64,000 nucleotides of DNA from Opisthocomus hoazin. Taxonomy: Eukaryota; Chordata; Aves; Opisthocomiformes; Opisthocomidae. Below, in pieces: positions 29,501 through 43,400 of this stretch (position 1 is the stretch's first letter; every line of letters starts with the position of its first letter). The notes beneath the pieces were generated by a model that was given only the letters and a program-made list of their open reading frames with translations, did no database searches and was not told the DNA's origin. The position numbers and the translations under genes are program-made. The stretch is taken from the NCBI RefSeq assembly GCF_030867145.1, contig NC_134428.1:20315537-20379536 (forward strand), in the 5' to 3' direction.

Positions 29501-30848
29501 TGGACATTTGGCTTATGAATATGAAGGTGCAACCTTCACGTCAGGCTCGCTTTCCTTGCTGTGCCTGCACTCCTGATAAATCACTGCTGTCTTGGGGACA
29601 TCTGTGTCAGTTCAGACCTATCCACTGTTATTGCAGGCAAACATGATACAGCTGTGAAGTTGGCATAAGGTCTATAATGTTGTGTATTATCTCACACACA
29701 TGCTCCCCATGGCCAACAATAATAACAAGACCTTTGTACAAGAGCCTAAAAGTCTCAAAGACAGCAGAGGAAGAAAGAAAGAGAGACCAATGCACATTGA
29801 CACTGCCTTAAAAGGAAGTAGAAGAGGAGAAAATTCCTGGATGATCTCTTCATGCTATCACCAGGAATGGTCCTTTTGGGAATGGTGCAATGAAGAGCTT
29901 TTCAGAAAAATGTTGTCAAAGCAATTTTTGCTGGAAGTGTTATTTTGACCAGGCCATATTGTTTTGATCACTCCCTTTTCAAAAGTAACTTTTAGGTTAC
30001 GGTGTTCTGCTTTGATGATTTTTCAAATGAAGTTGCAGTCATTTCACTTCATGTCAATTTTTCATCCACATTTTATCTTACATGGGAAAAGAGAGCAAAA
30101 GAAAACATTTGATTGACCCAAACTACCCATGGGACATGCTGTTTCTTTGAAAACTTTCAAAATATTGCTTTCTTTTTCCCAGCTTGGGAAGAAATCCTAG
30201 GACCTCTCACCCTTTGGAAAAAGCAGAATGCACTCTGATGAGGGCATCTGGTACAGAGGCCAAAATCAAGGTGCTAAACCAGGGGTGTTACTGAATCACC
30301 CTGTTGCACATCTGGACGCAGAGAGGTCACTTGTTTAGCTATGCAGTGGTTGGATGTTTTGGCCGTGCCACCGTGTGAGCAGTGTCCCTGGGGAAAGCTG
30401 GGCTCAGTGCTTGGCAGGCAGGTCTTTGGGGCCACCTGCTGAAGACTTCACACCCTCTGAAGTGCAACCCAAGGCTGCTTGGCAGGGATCACTGGTGGAA
30501 GGAGTACACCTTGGCGTTCAGCCTTCAGGGAACCTGGCACTTCTCACAGTTAGCACTCAGGTAGGGCACTTGGGTGCTCTTGACAGGTGGCTTAAATGGA
30601 GAAAGCAACACATCTCGGCAGGGAGCCAGAAGAAAAAGCAGCTTTGGCAGGTAGCCTTTATGCGAGGTGAGTGCATGGCAGCTCTCCTTTAGAGAAGAGG
30701 AGCATGATGCTGTAACAGGTAGAAGGGTCAGACCCACTCCAGCCCTTTAGACTTGCACTCAAGTTTGGAGTTCCATGCTCCTTCCTTATGTAAAGTGGGA
30801 AACACCCACTGTTCCTTCAAGGAATTCTTACCAAAATCCCCTCTGTAT

Positions 30849-30890
30849 AACATATATATATATACATGTATATACATACATGTATAAAAC
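30849..30890. repeat. TA-rich simple repeat
   Basis: Alternating CATATATATATA followed by ACATGTATATACATACATGTA-like steps; a degenerate TA/TACA microsatellite. Confidence 0.8.
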
Positions 30891-33800
30891 CGGTTGCCGA
30901 AAGCAAGAGAACAAAAATATTGTGAAAGTCAGCTGGATCCTCCAGAGAGGGGGATGCAAAATATGTATCCAATAAAGCTTTTCTGATTATAACCATAAAT
31001 ATAGAGCTGAAGTGCTGGCCCTGCTGTCCTCTCCAGTACCATTCCACCAGAAATGTGTAGCTCACATCCGGAGTCATCCCCAAGGAGAGCAATAGATGTT
31101 ATACACTTGAAATAGTTCAATTTCTAACTGGCCCAAGCACAGTTCATCCCTCCTTCATCAGGCAAGAGGAAGATGGAGAATTTTAATATCTTCTGGTGAG
31201 ATCATGGGACCTCTGAGTCCCTAACCTTATCCAAAGCAGTCAGTGCATTTTGGCAGTTCCATGCAAGAAACTGCAGGTGCAAGAGAAGTTGGGGTCCCAG
31301 ATTGTGCTGCAAGGAGAGGAGAGTGATAATGCTTGTGTAGAAAGTTGGACCTTTCTGGTTGCTCTGACTGAGCTGTAGGACCTTCAGATCTCTGTTTTCA
31401 GCCATGGGAGACCCTCTAAATGCTCATAAGTTTATAGCAAGATACTCTAATGGCTTTATTTCCAGAGGCAGAGGTGATGCATTCCCACCTGAAGAAACAG
31501 GTCTGTAGGCAGATGCATTCGGTGAGGATATAACACTTTCTTTATCCTGGAAGACCTTAGCTTGCTACATCCATTCCTTGCTTAGGGCCAGCTTATGCGT
31601 TTTGTGTCTAAACTGAGGTATGGAGCTCGACAGGTTCTACTGTCCCCTCCAGAACAGTTGTCCTACAATACAGAGAGGGGTTGGCTCCCAGGAACCTGCC
31701 CTCACCCCACACCTCAGGCACAAGTTTTATGGGGAATGAGATAAGTGAATGGTGGCTGCTATTACAGGAGATCTTTGGAACTGATCTGGCCTCCTCTATG
31801 GTGTAGTGGAAGAGCAAAAAAAATCTTTCAGACAGCCTACTGCTGCGAGGTGGCTTTTCTTTGAACATAAACAAGAAATACATTTTCAAGGAGTGTGGAA
31901 CCCACAAGCAAAAAGGAAAAAAAAAATGAGGAAATGAGATGGCTGAATTACTAGCTCATCAGAGGCCAATAGGGACTGCGGTAATACAAGCTATATTACA
32001 GTGTCAATTTGTATTGTACATTTGGAACAACAACAATCATGTTGTTTTGAAATTAAGAATAACCTGGAGGGGGCAAATAAAGTAACAGTGTACCACATAT
32101 CTGAGACAGAGAGAGAATTTGTACTTGGTAATAATCAATACTTGCATACGTCTTCTAATTGAGTCAGCCCAGCCTTCCTCTGGGATGTGGCAGTGACAAC
32201 TGAACTCCTCTTCCTGTTTGATGGATCTGATTGTGCTGCAGCTGTAAATAGAGCGTGCACCAAAAATGGCTTTGGTTTGTCCTCAGCTCCTAAGCACCAG
32301 CGCTGCTCAGTCCAGAGCATCAATCAGCCAGGCAGGACATGGGCACCGATGCTGTCTTGCCTCGAACAGCTGGAGGGCACAACCAAGGGTGCGTCCTGAG
32401 GATCTTTCCTGGAGCAGGGCCTAATCTCCCCAGTGTTCAGCTCCCTTGCAAACATGTAGAACTAGCATCTTCTAAAGAATCAAACGATGAATTCTGGGTG
32501 ACTTTCTCAACAATTTGGTCCTTGTCCTGTCTCCTAAAATAGTCTTTTAAAAATACCTCACTGCCAGAGGCATGGAGTGGGTTGGTTGATTAGTGTGATG
32601 CAGTGCTTGGGGATCCACAGCTGAAGTGTGTATTGTTCCTTGTCAGTCTGAAGTCCTTGCTCACGTGCACAAGTTTGCAACAGTCATTGGATTCAGGACT
32701 GCGAAAGAATTGATTGTGGGGACCCAGGGCTTTCATCTGGCATGTGTCCAAGGCAGACCACAGGCACCCTTGGCTCGTGTTTCCACATCTTGGCATTTCC
32801 TAACTCGTGTTTCTTCCTCTGTCCCTCCGCTATGGCCAGAGGCACATCCAGAACCAGATGAAAAGCTTTGCTTTTCCCTCTTCAAATTGTTACTTGTGTC
32901 GCCAATTCAAGCTCTTCACTTAGTTTGTATAGGGGGATGAGTCAAAACCCTGGCCTATTTATATTTCATGTCATGTGCACATTAGTTGGTACTTTACATC
33001 CCAGGGACTTCCTAAGGAAGCACCAGTTTGGTCTCTTAACAATTTTACTACAAACCCATTTTTCCCCTCCCTTCCTTTTCTCTTTTTGTCATAGATAAGA
33101 TTCATTTTTTTCTTGACGTGAATCCATTGCCTGAGATTTCTTAAATCTCTGCTCTGGGACACTGAAATCTTATCTCCGAGGCAGTATGGGGAAGGAAAAG
33201 TAGTAAATGAGGGGAACCGTGACTCATGCAGAAATTGAAATGATGAAGCAGATGCCACTATTACAAAGACCCAGAGGTGTTCAACGACCTACTGGTGGAA
33301 AGGCAAAAGCCTGGGCTTTTCAGCCTTGAAGGGCTTCTGCATGTTGAAGCTTTGAGCACCGGATGAGGCTTGTGGACTGGTGAGCTCTCTGCTTGCCTGC
33401 TAAGTCCCTTCCATGTCAGCAGCAGTGCAGCGGAGCCGAGAGCAAGGGAGCCAAGGTCTCAACTGCAGGCAGCGCACAGCAAATTTAAGCCTGATCAATA
33501 GAAGATCTGTTAAAACTTGAAATGGTGCTGCCTTCTTCCCCACAACAGAAACTGTATTGATTTTTTTTTCCCCTGGAGGGGTTGAATCTGAATGAAAGAA
33601 AATGAGGAGAATACGTGCCTGATTTTTCTATTTCAATGAATGAGCTGAAGGAGGCACCTATGTGTCTGTCATTGTGAAAAGCTCCTTGTTTTGATGGAGC
33701 CTTAATGTATTTTTCAAAAGACTCTTTGAATGCCTCGCCCAGCTCTGTTGGAAACAGTTATGTTTTGTAGCTGGCACCTGTCCATGTCTATTTATGTTCA

Positions 33801-36159
33801 ATATTGCCTTCAAAAATAGCATTACTTCTATCTTTTCCCAATATTCAGAGCAGTATTAGTACATAGGACCATGAGCTCGCCCTGCCTCCCCTGTGCTAGG
33901 GAAAATGCTTCAGGGGATCCCAGACCAGCACCTCTCCTTGAGGATGGGTAAATTTCCCAAATTCCGCTTGCCACACAGATGGCATTTTAGGCACCACAGA
34001 AGGGAGAAAAGACCTGTACACTAACAGCAGAGAAAAATTTACAGCTTTTGTGCTGTTGAGTCCCTCGACATGGAGACTGCCCGGCACCCCAAGGTTATCG
34101 GCTCCAGAGACCCTGTTAAACAGTCCTCCGTGTCTAACCTGATTTGCTCATACTGCATTTTAAACCCATGACGTCTTGTCCTGTCTGCTGCAGCGATGGA
34201 GAACAGACTGTACCCTCCCCCCTGAAGGTTATCTTTTAAAGGCCTTAAAGACTTAGCAGTTAAGCTGGGGGAGAGACGAGGCTAACATCGCTCCTCTGCT
34301 ACTTCTTAGGCTACGTAAGGAGAGGGACCATTCCTCATATGGCACAGAGCTGCAGGACTCCATGTCTTCTCATAACAGACCCTTGCCCTGGGTCTGCTGT
34401 TATCCCAGCCCCTTTCTGGAGGAAAGGCCATGCCTCTGTTCATTCCCACCCTGAATGTGAGCAGTCTGTGCCTCCCGCTGAAGTGCAGTGCCTTGCTGTT
34501 GTCCCCAGTTTGCGTTTCACCTCAGTATATGGGGCCATTTCATCCAGCTTGTCTAAATCATTATGAATTCTAGCCTTGTCCCCAAAGTGTCCTTGCCATC
34601 CCTCCCTGATCGCTTTTGTCTGCATGCATAATAAACCTACTTCTTCATCCCTCACCCGTGTCTTCAATGCAAACAAAAGATGGAGCGGGAGCCAGGAGAA
34701 TGTGCAGCCCAGCCATCCATACAGACACGAAACCGTTGGAAACAGCAGCTCCCCAGGGATCTGCAATCCCGTTGTGTGCATGCCTGGGGCCACAGCCCTT
34801 TCACCACATGCTTTTTAGCAAAGGAGCCCTGAAGCAAAGAGGCAGAGGCTTGTGACCCCAAAATTATAGTTATGGTGCGGCACTATTACAGCACGTGGCT
34901 GAAAAGGTGGCAAGGCAAGTGGATGGCCCTTTCCCAGGAAGACCTTCCCTCCTTTGTGAGCAGTTGGCTTCAGGATGATCATGTACAGTGCCCAGTCATG
35001 TCCTGACTCCTGAGAAATCCATTATCACTAGCCATTTTTCCCTTTGAAGTATCCTGAACTTGGTGAGCACGCAGCCTTATCTCTCCCAGTGCCAAATTCT
35101 CCTTAATGAGGTTTATCCAGCTTTTCCAGCATGGCTTAACATTGTCCATCCAGTCCGGCCAGAAAGGATCCTTTATTTTGCTAACATAATTAATAGCAAT
35201 AAGCTGTCCGTGGTGTGCAGAGATAATGGTATTGATGCTGTAATGCCCCGCAGACAGGGCTTGGGATTTAGAGAAAGTTTCATCCTGTGTGCAGTGTTAG
35301 CAATTTCCACAGCTCCCTTCCTGAACAATTTCTCTTTCTATTTCACATCCTATGCTGGAATTATGCCTCCCGCTGTTTACATTAAAAATGCATTATACAT
35401 GTGTTGAAAACACTGAGTTCTATGTTGCTGGCAAGGAAGGAAGCTGTTATGTTTAAGAAGCACTCTCTTATATTATTATCACTTTTGTTTAATTTAGTAG
35501 GATTGTTTTCTCTAATTCCAAAGCTGGGAAAAGACTCCTGTAAATATTCTTGCCACTAGCCAATTTCTTTATCATCCAAACCCACGTATAAGCTGACTTG
35601 CTTACGAACTGCCACATCACCAAGTTAAAATGTTGATTTCCCTCTGTTAGCTTTTGCCTGTGCTTTGGATCAAAAATATACAAGGGAAAGGTAATGTCAT
35701 TTAAAAGAGGTCTAAATGGCTTGCTGCAGCACAGGGGAGCTAGGATTTATGCTAGCAACATAGCAGTGCCAGGCTGGGGAGGTATTGAGGTTTCTAAACT
35801 CCACAGAAGAGCTGCATGGACTAGGAAAAAGTGGGATTGAGCAACTCTGCACCTGTCGGGACTAGATGTTCAAATGCACCATACCATCCTCTATAAATAT
35901 GCCTAAAAGGGATTTTCTATGGGACTCACTGCTGTCATATCTAAGCACCTTACTGTACAAACAGAACGTGGCAGGGCTGAGAGTTAAACCCATGTCTCTC
36001 AGACCCAGAGCTATAACTACATGGACATTTCTATTGTTGATAATATAACTTGATCCAGGTAAATTAGAGGTCTAAAACGAAACATGGTGAGACGGGGGCA
36101 ACAGGATAATAGGACAGAAATGGTGCCTGTAGGTTGAAGTCAGAGCATTCAAAGGAAAT

Positions 36160-36352
36160 GAGGTATGAGAGAAAAAGAAGAAGAAAGGGAAATGAGAAGA
36201 GAAGAGAAGAGAAGAGAAGAATAAAGAAAAAAGGAAAAAAGAGAATAGGAAAAGAAAAAAGAAAGAAGGAAGAAAGGAAGGAAGGAAGGAAAAGAAAGAG
36301 AAAAAGCGAAAAGGAAGGAGTCAGAGGTAAATAAAGAGTGAGAAAGAGAGCA
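36160..36352. repeat. Polypurine tract, (GAAGA)n and (GGAA)n
   Basis: The plus strand is almost pure A and G over about 190 bases, with GAGAAGAGAAG and AAGGAAGGAAGG sub-repeats and only a few pyrimidine interruptions. Mirror-type purine tracts of this length can form triplex DNA. Confidence 0.9.
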
Positions 36353-37364
36353 AAAAGTTCCTGTGGCAGGTGATGTGCCACTTGGAGGTTCTGTGTGCAA
36401 GACCCGGGAGCTGTTTTGCAATGTACAGCACAGGGGAGATCACAGGGGAATCCCATCCAGCTTGGGGCATGGCACGAAGGCACCAGAGTGGGAAGCTGCA
36501 GTGAGGAATTACAGGACAAATGATTAAGGAAATTAAATCGGTGCAGCAAACTAGAGGAGATTCAGGCTAAGATGCAAGTCTGTAAGGAGCACTGCCTAAA
36601 GGAAGGAAAGATATTATTTTCCTTAATTAAGGACTGACAAAACTGTACCTTGTAGGCATGAGCTGGAAGAGAAAAAGATCAGTTTACGTAACCAAACCCC
36701 ACTTTTTAGCAGTAAGACTGCCTGGAGCTTGGGACCCACAGTGGAAGTGGGCAGCAGATTGCTCAGTGCACAGCACTTAGTGTGCTCAGTGGGTCTCTGG
36801 TGTGGGCAGCAGGGGTTGCTATGGGTAATTGGTGGATGCTGTCATTACAATTTGTGTTTGTTCCCACAGCACTTTGCAAAGTGATGGAAGATTTGATACT
36901 GGCATTAGAAAACAGACCTCTCAGGGGGGCGAAGAGGCAGCTGTTCAATAGCATCTGGCAATAGGGCGTTGGGAAGCCCAGCGGAGCCGCGTGTCTGCAC
37001 AGGTGAGCTGGGAGAGGAATGCCAAATATCAGAGGCTGGCCAGGGATTGGGATCCCTTCCTCCCCGGGGCAAAGGCAGGGCTTGTGGTGACTACCCTCAG
37101 CCGAGACCTCCGGTTTGTCTCGCTCCAAACCGAGCATGCCCAGCAGCACAGAGGCTATTAGAGACCAGCATGGGTCGTTGGTGATCCCTCAGCCTTCAGG
37201 AATGCAATAACATGTCTGTTAGATCTCCTTAAGCATTCGGCAAGTCACCGCTCTATCCTAGAGGGAAATAACCTTCTGCTGAACAGTTTGATTGTCTAGT
37301 GCTAATATAACAGGAGAAAGCCTATTAAATGTTGTGCTGAAAGGGTCCTTTGGGTCTGCAATAG
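36353..37364. other. Spacer between two strand-asymmetric tracts
   Basis: Complex sequence without recognised exons or mobile elements. Confidence 0.4.
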
Positions 37365-37460
37365 CTTTTCTCTTTTTTCTTTCCTTTTTGCCTTTCCTTT
37401 TTTTTTTCCTTTTTTTCCTCTTTCTTCCCTCCCTTTCCTTTTCTTTCCACTTACTTCCCT
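37365..37460. repeat. Polypyrimidine tract
   Basis: About 95 bases of almost only C and T on the plus strand (TTTCCTTTTTGCC, TTTTTTTCC, CCCTCCC motifs). It is opposite in strand sense to the polypurine tract 1 kb to the left. Confidence 0.9.
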
Positions 37461-40400
37461 TCCCCACAGACCAGAAATGAGCAACAGCAGTGAACTAAAG
37501 ACATGGAAGGCAGTGTCTGGATGAAATGGGATTGCAGACCAGCTGGCAGCATTACCTGTGGCCATGGACCCGCTTACTGCTGGGGTCAGACCTGCATCCT
37601 GACTCCCTGCTCTCGCACTGTGCTGCACACTCACAAAGGCTGCCTCTCCCTCATGTCTCTCCTAGAAAAAAATCACTACCAAATATTTGAGGAGTTTTTC
37701 CAGCACTTGTGCAATGATCTCTTTCTTCTGCTTCTCACTGGAGAAACCTGTGCAGCAGAGCCTGGATTGCCTCCCGCTCTCCGCACATCTGCCACTGGGC
37801 AAGAAGAGCTGCTGCGACCTCCAGGCTCCTGGGCCCAGCCAGTGTCCAGCCAAAGCTCTGCAAAGACAAAGGCGTCCCATCCAGTTGATGTATTGACCAA
37901 AGTACATCTGGACCAGCTGTGGCTGATCTCTCCCTCGCTTCAGCAGAGGTTTTCTTGTCACACCGGCACATGGCACTTCAAGGGGAGAGCCTCAGGGCTT
38001 CTCTTCTCCTGGCGTTGCTGAAACACTGCCAGAAACAGCAGGAGAGAGACACGTTGGGCTCTACAGTGCATCTCCCATGCAGACACGACTCTGAGCACTT
38101 GCTAGTAATTTTAAGAGCAGAAAAGAACAAGAAGCCTGTTCATTCATCACCTACGTGAAACACCCGGTGGAGAAGCACCACAATGACAGAGCCGCTTTCC
38201 CTTGTCAGCTGGAGAGAGGCAGTTTTGAGGCCCATGGACTTGCCCTGCCAACAGCAATGGCAGGAGGCACCTTCTCCCCATAGTAGTGCCTGGGTGCAGG
38301 GCACCCACAGCGATCCTCTCCAAGGGGGGAGAAGCGTGAGCAAGGCCATCACAGGAACTGGCTCACTGAAATGAAGGTGTATGAGCACTTGTAGACTGTG
38401 ACAGAAACCGGTGCAATCAGTGCTGGGGAAATGTAAGTCACTGTGGAGAGCACAGATCATGCAATAAGGTGGTGACCTTACTGCTGAGGTGGCTTTTTAA
38501 AGAGGTGATTCCTTAAATCAGCTAATCTTCTGGGTCCCTGACTGTTCATGGTTCTTTGCACATCTTCAGGGCAGCAAGAGATGCCTCTTGACCCTCTGCA
38601 ATTAGAACCCCTGGCTTAATCGACTTTCGCATTCTCCTAGGCTCCTTTGAGATGAATGGCTCAATCTGCTAATCCAGGGCAAAGGCAGCTCTTCCTGAGA
38701 TGCAGTTACAGCTGAGACGAGAAGCAAATGAAAAGCACATGTGGAGCACTCCTCATACTTTTATTACAGTGCACGTGAGGGAGAGCTTCATGGCTGCTGC
38801 CAAGGGGTGAGAGGCTGCTGAGACAGTGCCATGGCCATGGCCTGCACCCATATTGATCCCAATTGTCCAGTCAACTCTGGCAATGATGCGGTGTGCCAGA
38901 GCCCTCATGGCAAGTGCAGCCACCGTGGGATGCTCGGCTGCAGCCGGCAGTGCTGGCAGCCTGGTCTCCTCCAGCCCCTCTGCCAGCTTAGCCCATCTTG
39001 CGAGCTGCTGGGGTAGAGGCACTAGTGCTCGCTGCTCTGCTTGCGTAACTGTATTCCTCACATCTCAGTGACTTGCTCAGGGTCTGGGCAGGCGCACGTG
39101 AGCTGAGCTGCGTTTGCTGCTGGAGCCTTGAGGGGAACCAGGGACATCCATGCATGTAAAGCCATCAGCTCCAGAGTGAAACCTTCGCCTGACCCAGTAA
39201 TCATTGGCAGGGGTGAGCAGAGAAACCGCGTCTGACAGGCTTTGCCAACCTAGCTTTCTGCGAGAGATGCATTCAGAGACCTAAAAGACCCAACAGCTGG
39301 GCTCTGGCTTCAAATAAATCATTCTTCTGCCTTTGCTGTCATCATGGGATGTGATGAAGCCGCTGTGGTGGCTGAGGCGCAGATGCTGAGTCTTATTTCA
39401 TTCCATGTAAATCCTGCTGATATACTGTGCCTCTGATCCCCAAATGGTGTTGTCCCAGTCCTGGGTTTGGGCAAAAGGGACAGGAACTCCCTGTGTCTTG
39501 CCAAAGGCCCTGAGATGCTGCTTGGGTTTTTTTTGGGTTGGCTTGATGCCTGCTTGGGATCCTAACCTTGCAGGAGAAAGGCTGCCAAGAGGATCTCCAG
39601 TCACTGCTTCTGGAAATGCCACACACACAGCCTGTCCGGGACTGATGGAGAGGCAGCATGGCTGGAAGGATGTACTGAATCCAGACCATCCCTCCAACAC
39701 TAAGGAGATGTGCTCCTGCCCACCATGCAGACAAAGGTGCTTCTCCTGTGCTGAGATTGCTGGAATTGAGATGTGCCCCAGGCATTGTCCCCTTCCCCAT
39801 GGTGTACACGCCTGGGGACCCCTTCTGGGGCAGTTGCTGAGGTAGCTATGGGGCACAGCAGTCAGTGTCACCCTTGGCTTGGGCACAGCAACACCCCACC
39901 GAGTCAGCCTCTGTTAGCATCCTGTGGCTCACATACCCTGTCATGGTGTCCCGGTGTTTCAGGGATCCCTGGTTTCCCTGAGCACACAAAGAGCTGAGCT
40001 GGGCCTCAAACATCTCAGCTCTTGTCACTCAATGCCACAAACTGGGTCAGTGTATAGCGCCCACACTGTGTGACTTGCTTCTGTAGGTTGGTGTTCACCA
40101 TATGTGCTCCTCCAGCAAGCCTGGAGTATGCCTGGGGCAGCCAGAAGAAATAGAGCTCTTGGCTCTCATCCTGCTCCCTCCCCGAAACCAAGAGACTTTT
40201 AACTTCAAAAGAAGCTGGCCTGAGGCTTGCCAGAGAGGATTCAGTGGGAGCGTGTCCTAGGAGCAGCTTGTCCTTCTGCTGGAGGAGCCGTAGGGCTTGT
40301 CCTAGTGCTGCTCCTTCCAGGTGCAAGAGAAGCCTGGAGTGACCTGCCAACATCTCTGTCTGCACCAGCCTGTCCCACTTGAACACCCTTGAACAGGGAG

Positions 40401-43400
40401 AGGACAGAGGATGTTCATGCACGATTCCCCTGGAGGACTAAGCTAATCAGCCACTGGATGTCATTATTGCTCCAAACAAATACATTGAAGAATCTATTCC
40501 AGACCTCCAAAAAATGTGACTTTTCAGTATGGAAAGCTTAAAGCATGCTTCCTGAAGACACAAAGCCGTTCACCTCTCCTGCAGCTCTTGGCTTCCCTGG
40601 CACACCTCAATGTGCCCGGGGGACAGGGTGCCTGGGGTTCGGCACACTGAGGACGTGATCCTGTGTGACCTCTCTGCCCTTCCTGGGAGCTCCTGCGCTA
40701 CCTCCTCATCTGCGGGGTGACATCATGGCTGTTTCTGTAGCAACACCGTAGCAGGACTGAGCAGGAGGGAGACGTTCCCCCAGCAGTGTCCCATGAGAGC
40801 CCCTGATGTGGTCCTGGGTTGGAGAGTGGAGCTGGCAAGTCAGAAGGCTTTTGGCTGGTATCTGGTCCGATGAATGAGGGGGGAACAATTTGCTTCAGGT
40901 GCCCCCCTCTCCTCTCTCCTCATCATTCAGCTGGGGACCACAGCTGTCTCACTGGACCTGAATTGAAATATTTTGCTTTAGGTTTTTCGACCTGTCTAAA
41001 ACTTTTCCTGCCTTCTCCCTGCTTCACTTTAAAAGTGAGGTCTGGTCTTAAAGAAAACTGCCCTTTGAAACCACAGTGGAAAGTTTCATTTAAAAAAGGG
41101 CAACAGCTTTCCTTTGACTCCCTCCCCCAGGGATTTTTGTTGCAGTTTTCCCAAATTCAGCCTGATTTCATCAATGATTTTGCTTCTTGGATTTTCCACT
41201 TATGGGCTGGTTTGATATTTGCTGAAAAGCTTGTTCTTTGTTTGATGGGAGAGCCAATGGAAGAAGGGGGATGGAGGTTCAGCCGATGCCTGACCCTCCT
41301 CTCCCCAAGCTGCTCGCAGGTCCTCTCCCTGCACTCCTGGTGTGGCTGTGCCGTCACAGCCTCCCATGAGCTCTGCCTATATCAAACGGGGACAGACTTT
41401 TCCCAGCACACTGGGAAGTCTTGGGCATCCCCTTTGCTGCGTGTATGATCAGGAGTTTATGGGGGAGTGGAGAGCAACTACAGAGGAGAACCAGCATTAG
41501 CACCGCAGTGCAGCGTGGAGAGAAGGAGCGGACAATCCCCGGGGAAATCCTGGCATGATGCTTGCTGGGGAGAGCTTCCATATAGCCTCACCGATCTGTA
41601 CTCTTTCATCTTTATATGCCTGCTTCTAACTTGCCCTATTTCAGTTATATCCCTTTCATTGGCTTCTCTTCTTCCACCACAGCCATAAAACAAGCCGGGG
41701 AAACACCAGCTGCTGCAAGCCTGATTTAAAGAAATAATTCTGAAGCAGCAGAGCTGGATGCGCGCAGGCTGTGCCTCATCTCTAGTACTGCCTTAGGTCC
41801 CACAAACAGCTCTGGCCAGGGTCAGCATCTTCTGCTCCCACTGCAAACCACTGCAAGGAGACACAGGCCAGGGGAAAAGAAAAAAAAAAATCATTCTTCT
41901 CAGCCTTGCTCTTAAGCTCTTGCAAAGAAGAGCTCAGGATAGGCCTTGGGTGTGTGTCAGCAGAAGGGAAGCCGTCTCACAGCCCTGGTAATAGCTCCCA
42001 GCATATGCCTGTGCTCCCTGCTTGTTTTGACTTGCGTGGGAATCTTTGCAATCAAAATGATACGACAATTCCAATCACTGCTGATCGCTTTAGGCAGGTG
42101 TAATTCAAGCTCTGACTGCAGACGGTTGTCATTTAATTAACAAGGAAAGAGCCAAAATTCTGCGTTAGACTGGGGAAGGCAAAGAGAAGAGCCTAAGGGG
42201 GACTTGGGATAATAGAGAGCGGAGGATGCCAGCAGACTTACTCAGAGTTTAGCTGTTCACACAACCGGGTAACGCCGACATTATTCCCTGCGTCACAGGC
42301 AGAGACATGTGCTCGGCAAGCTGTGGTAGGCAACACAATTATCCACTTATTTCAGTCCAAATCGTGGGGAATGACTTGAGGACAACGCAGAGGGAAGCCC
42401 TGTGCAAATCTCTTCTTGGTATTGTTACCAGCTCTAGGAATTCACAGGCTCTTAACCCTCTTATCTCTTCTCTTGCCGTTTTACCGCTTTGATTTCATTC
42501 CTGGCCCAAGCAGCACTTGCTCTCAGCCCTCTGGGGCTGAGCTCAGCCAGGATATGAATGGCTGCAGCTCTCTTTGGTTGGTGGAGCGGTGCTGGCCCTC
42601 TGACAGTGCAGAATTTGTCCCTGTCGTGCTCCCTTTGCAGCTGCTGACTTGCCAAGGGTGGTATTGCTTTGCAGTGGGCTGTTGCAGTGGGCCTCTGCTT
42701 TCCCCGCTTCTGACCTAGATTTCAATTTTCTACATCTAAAATTAAATGAATAGGTCTTGTTACTGCAGGGGAAGTGGTGGGCAGTGAAGGAAGTGTTTCA
42801 GTCCTGCTTATCATGGGAAAATTGAGCATGTTTTGAAACCATTTTCAGTAACTCCTGTCCTGATGTTGCAATGATTCACCTTCTGCAGCACGTGCTGTGC
42901 AAGGCTCTCCCATCTTCTTGGTCGCCAAGAGGCATCAGCACCTGGCTGTGGGATGTGTGTCCAGAGCTTGCGTTCATGGAAGGAAACTGAGGCACACGCC
43001 TGGCAAATACCATGTGCAAGGTCACTGGATGAAGATGAGCTCAGAGCTCAGTTCTGAGCTGTTTCAGCCCTTGGACCATCTCATTATGGAATAACTGAGC
43101 CAAAGGGAGAAGTCAATCTGTAAATATACAGGTAATCCAGGTCACCTGGAGAGATATCAGAGGAGTTTCGTATCCCTGCTCCAGCAACTGTGACAACACT
43201 GCTTTGCTCGTACAGCCTCTGTACCTGGGATCCTGCCGGCTGCTGCAGCAGCCCATGCTGCCATGCACAAACACTCAGGTGAGGGGCCAAGGGAAAGACC
43301 TCCTGTGCTGGGAGGTTCTGAGCTGATGGAGGGATTTCCAGTTGCAGAGACAGCAACAAATGTCACTCTGTTGTCCCTTGTACCCATGTGTGCATTGATA

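Larger units (their letters stand above)
23258..36159. other. Long non-coding stretch (intergenic or long intron)
   Basis: No recognisable exon. It includes AT-rich complex islands (about 24900-26050 and 33480-33850, and 35040-35690), small TA-rich runs near 29390 and 30849-30890, and an unexplained minus-strand open frame at 26059-26565. GC content is lower than in the gene-bearing left part. No further CR1 or LTR element is apparent. Confidence 0.5.

Noticed and set aside
36134-36334. Lys/Glu/Arg-rich small protein
   Set aside because: It is a translation of the polypurine repeat.
40015-40422. 135-codon minus-strand open frame with protein-like composition
   Set aside because: It starts at GTG, matches no family I know and lacks flanking exon or promoter evidence. 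In 64 kb a few such frames are expected.
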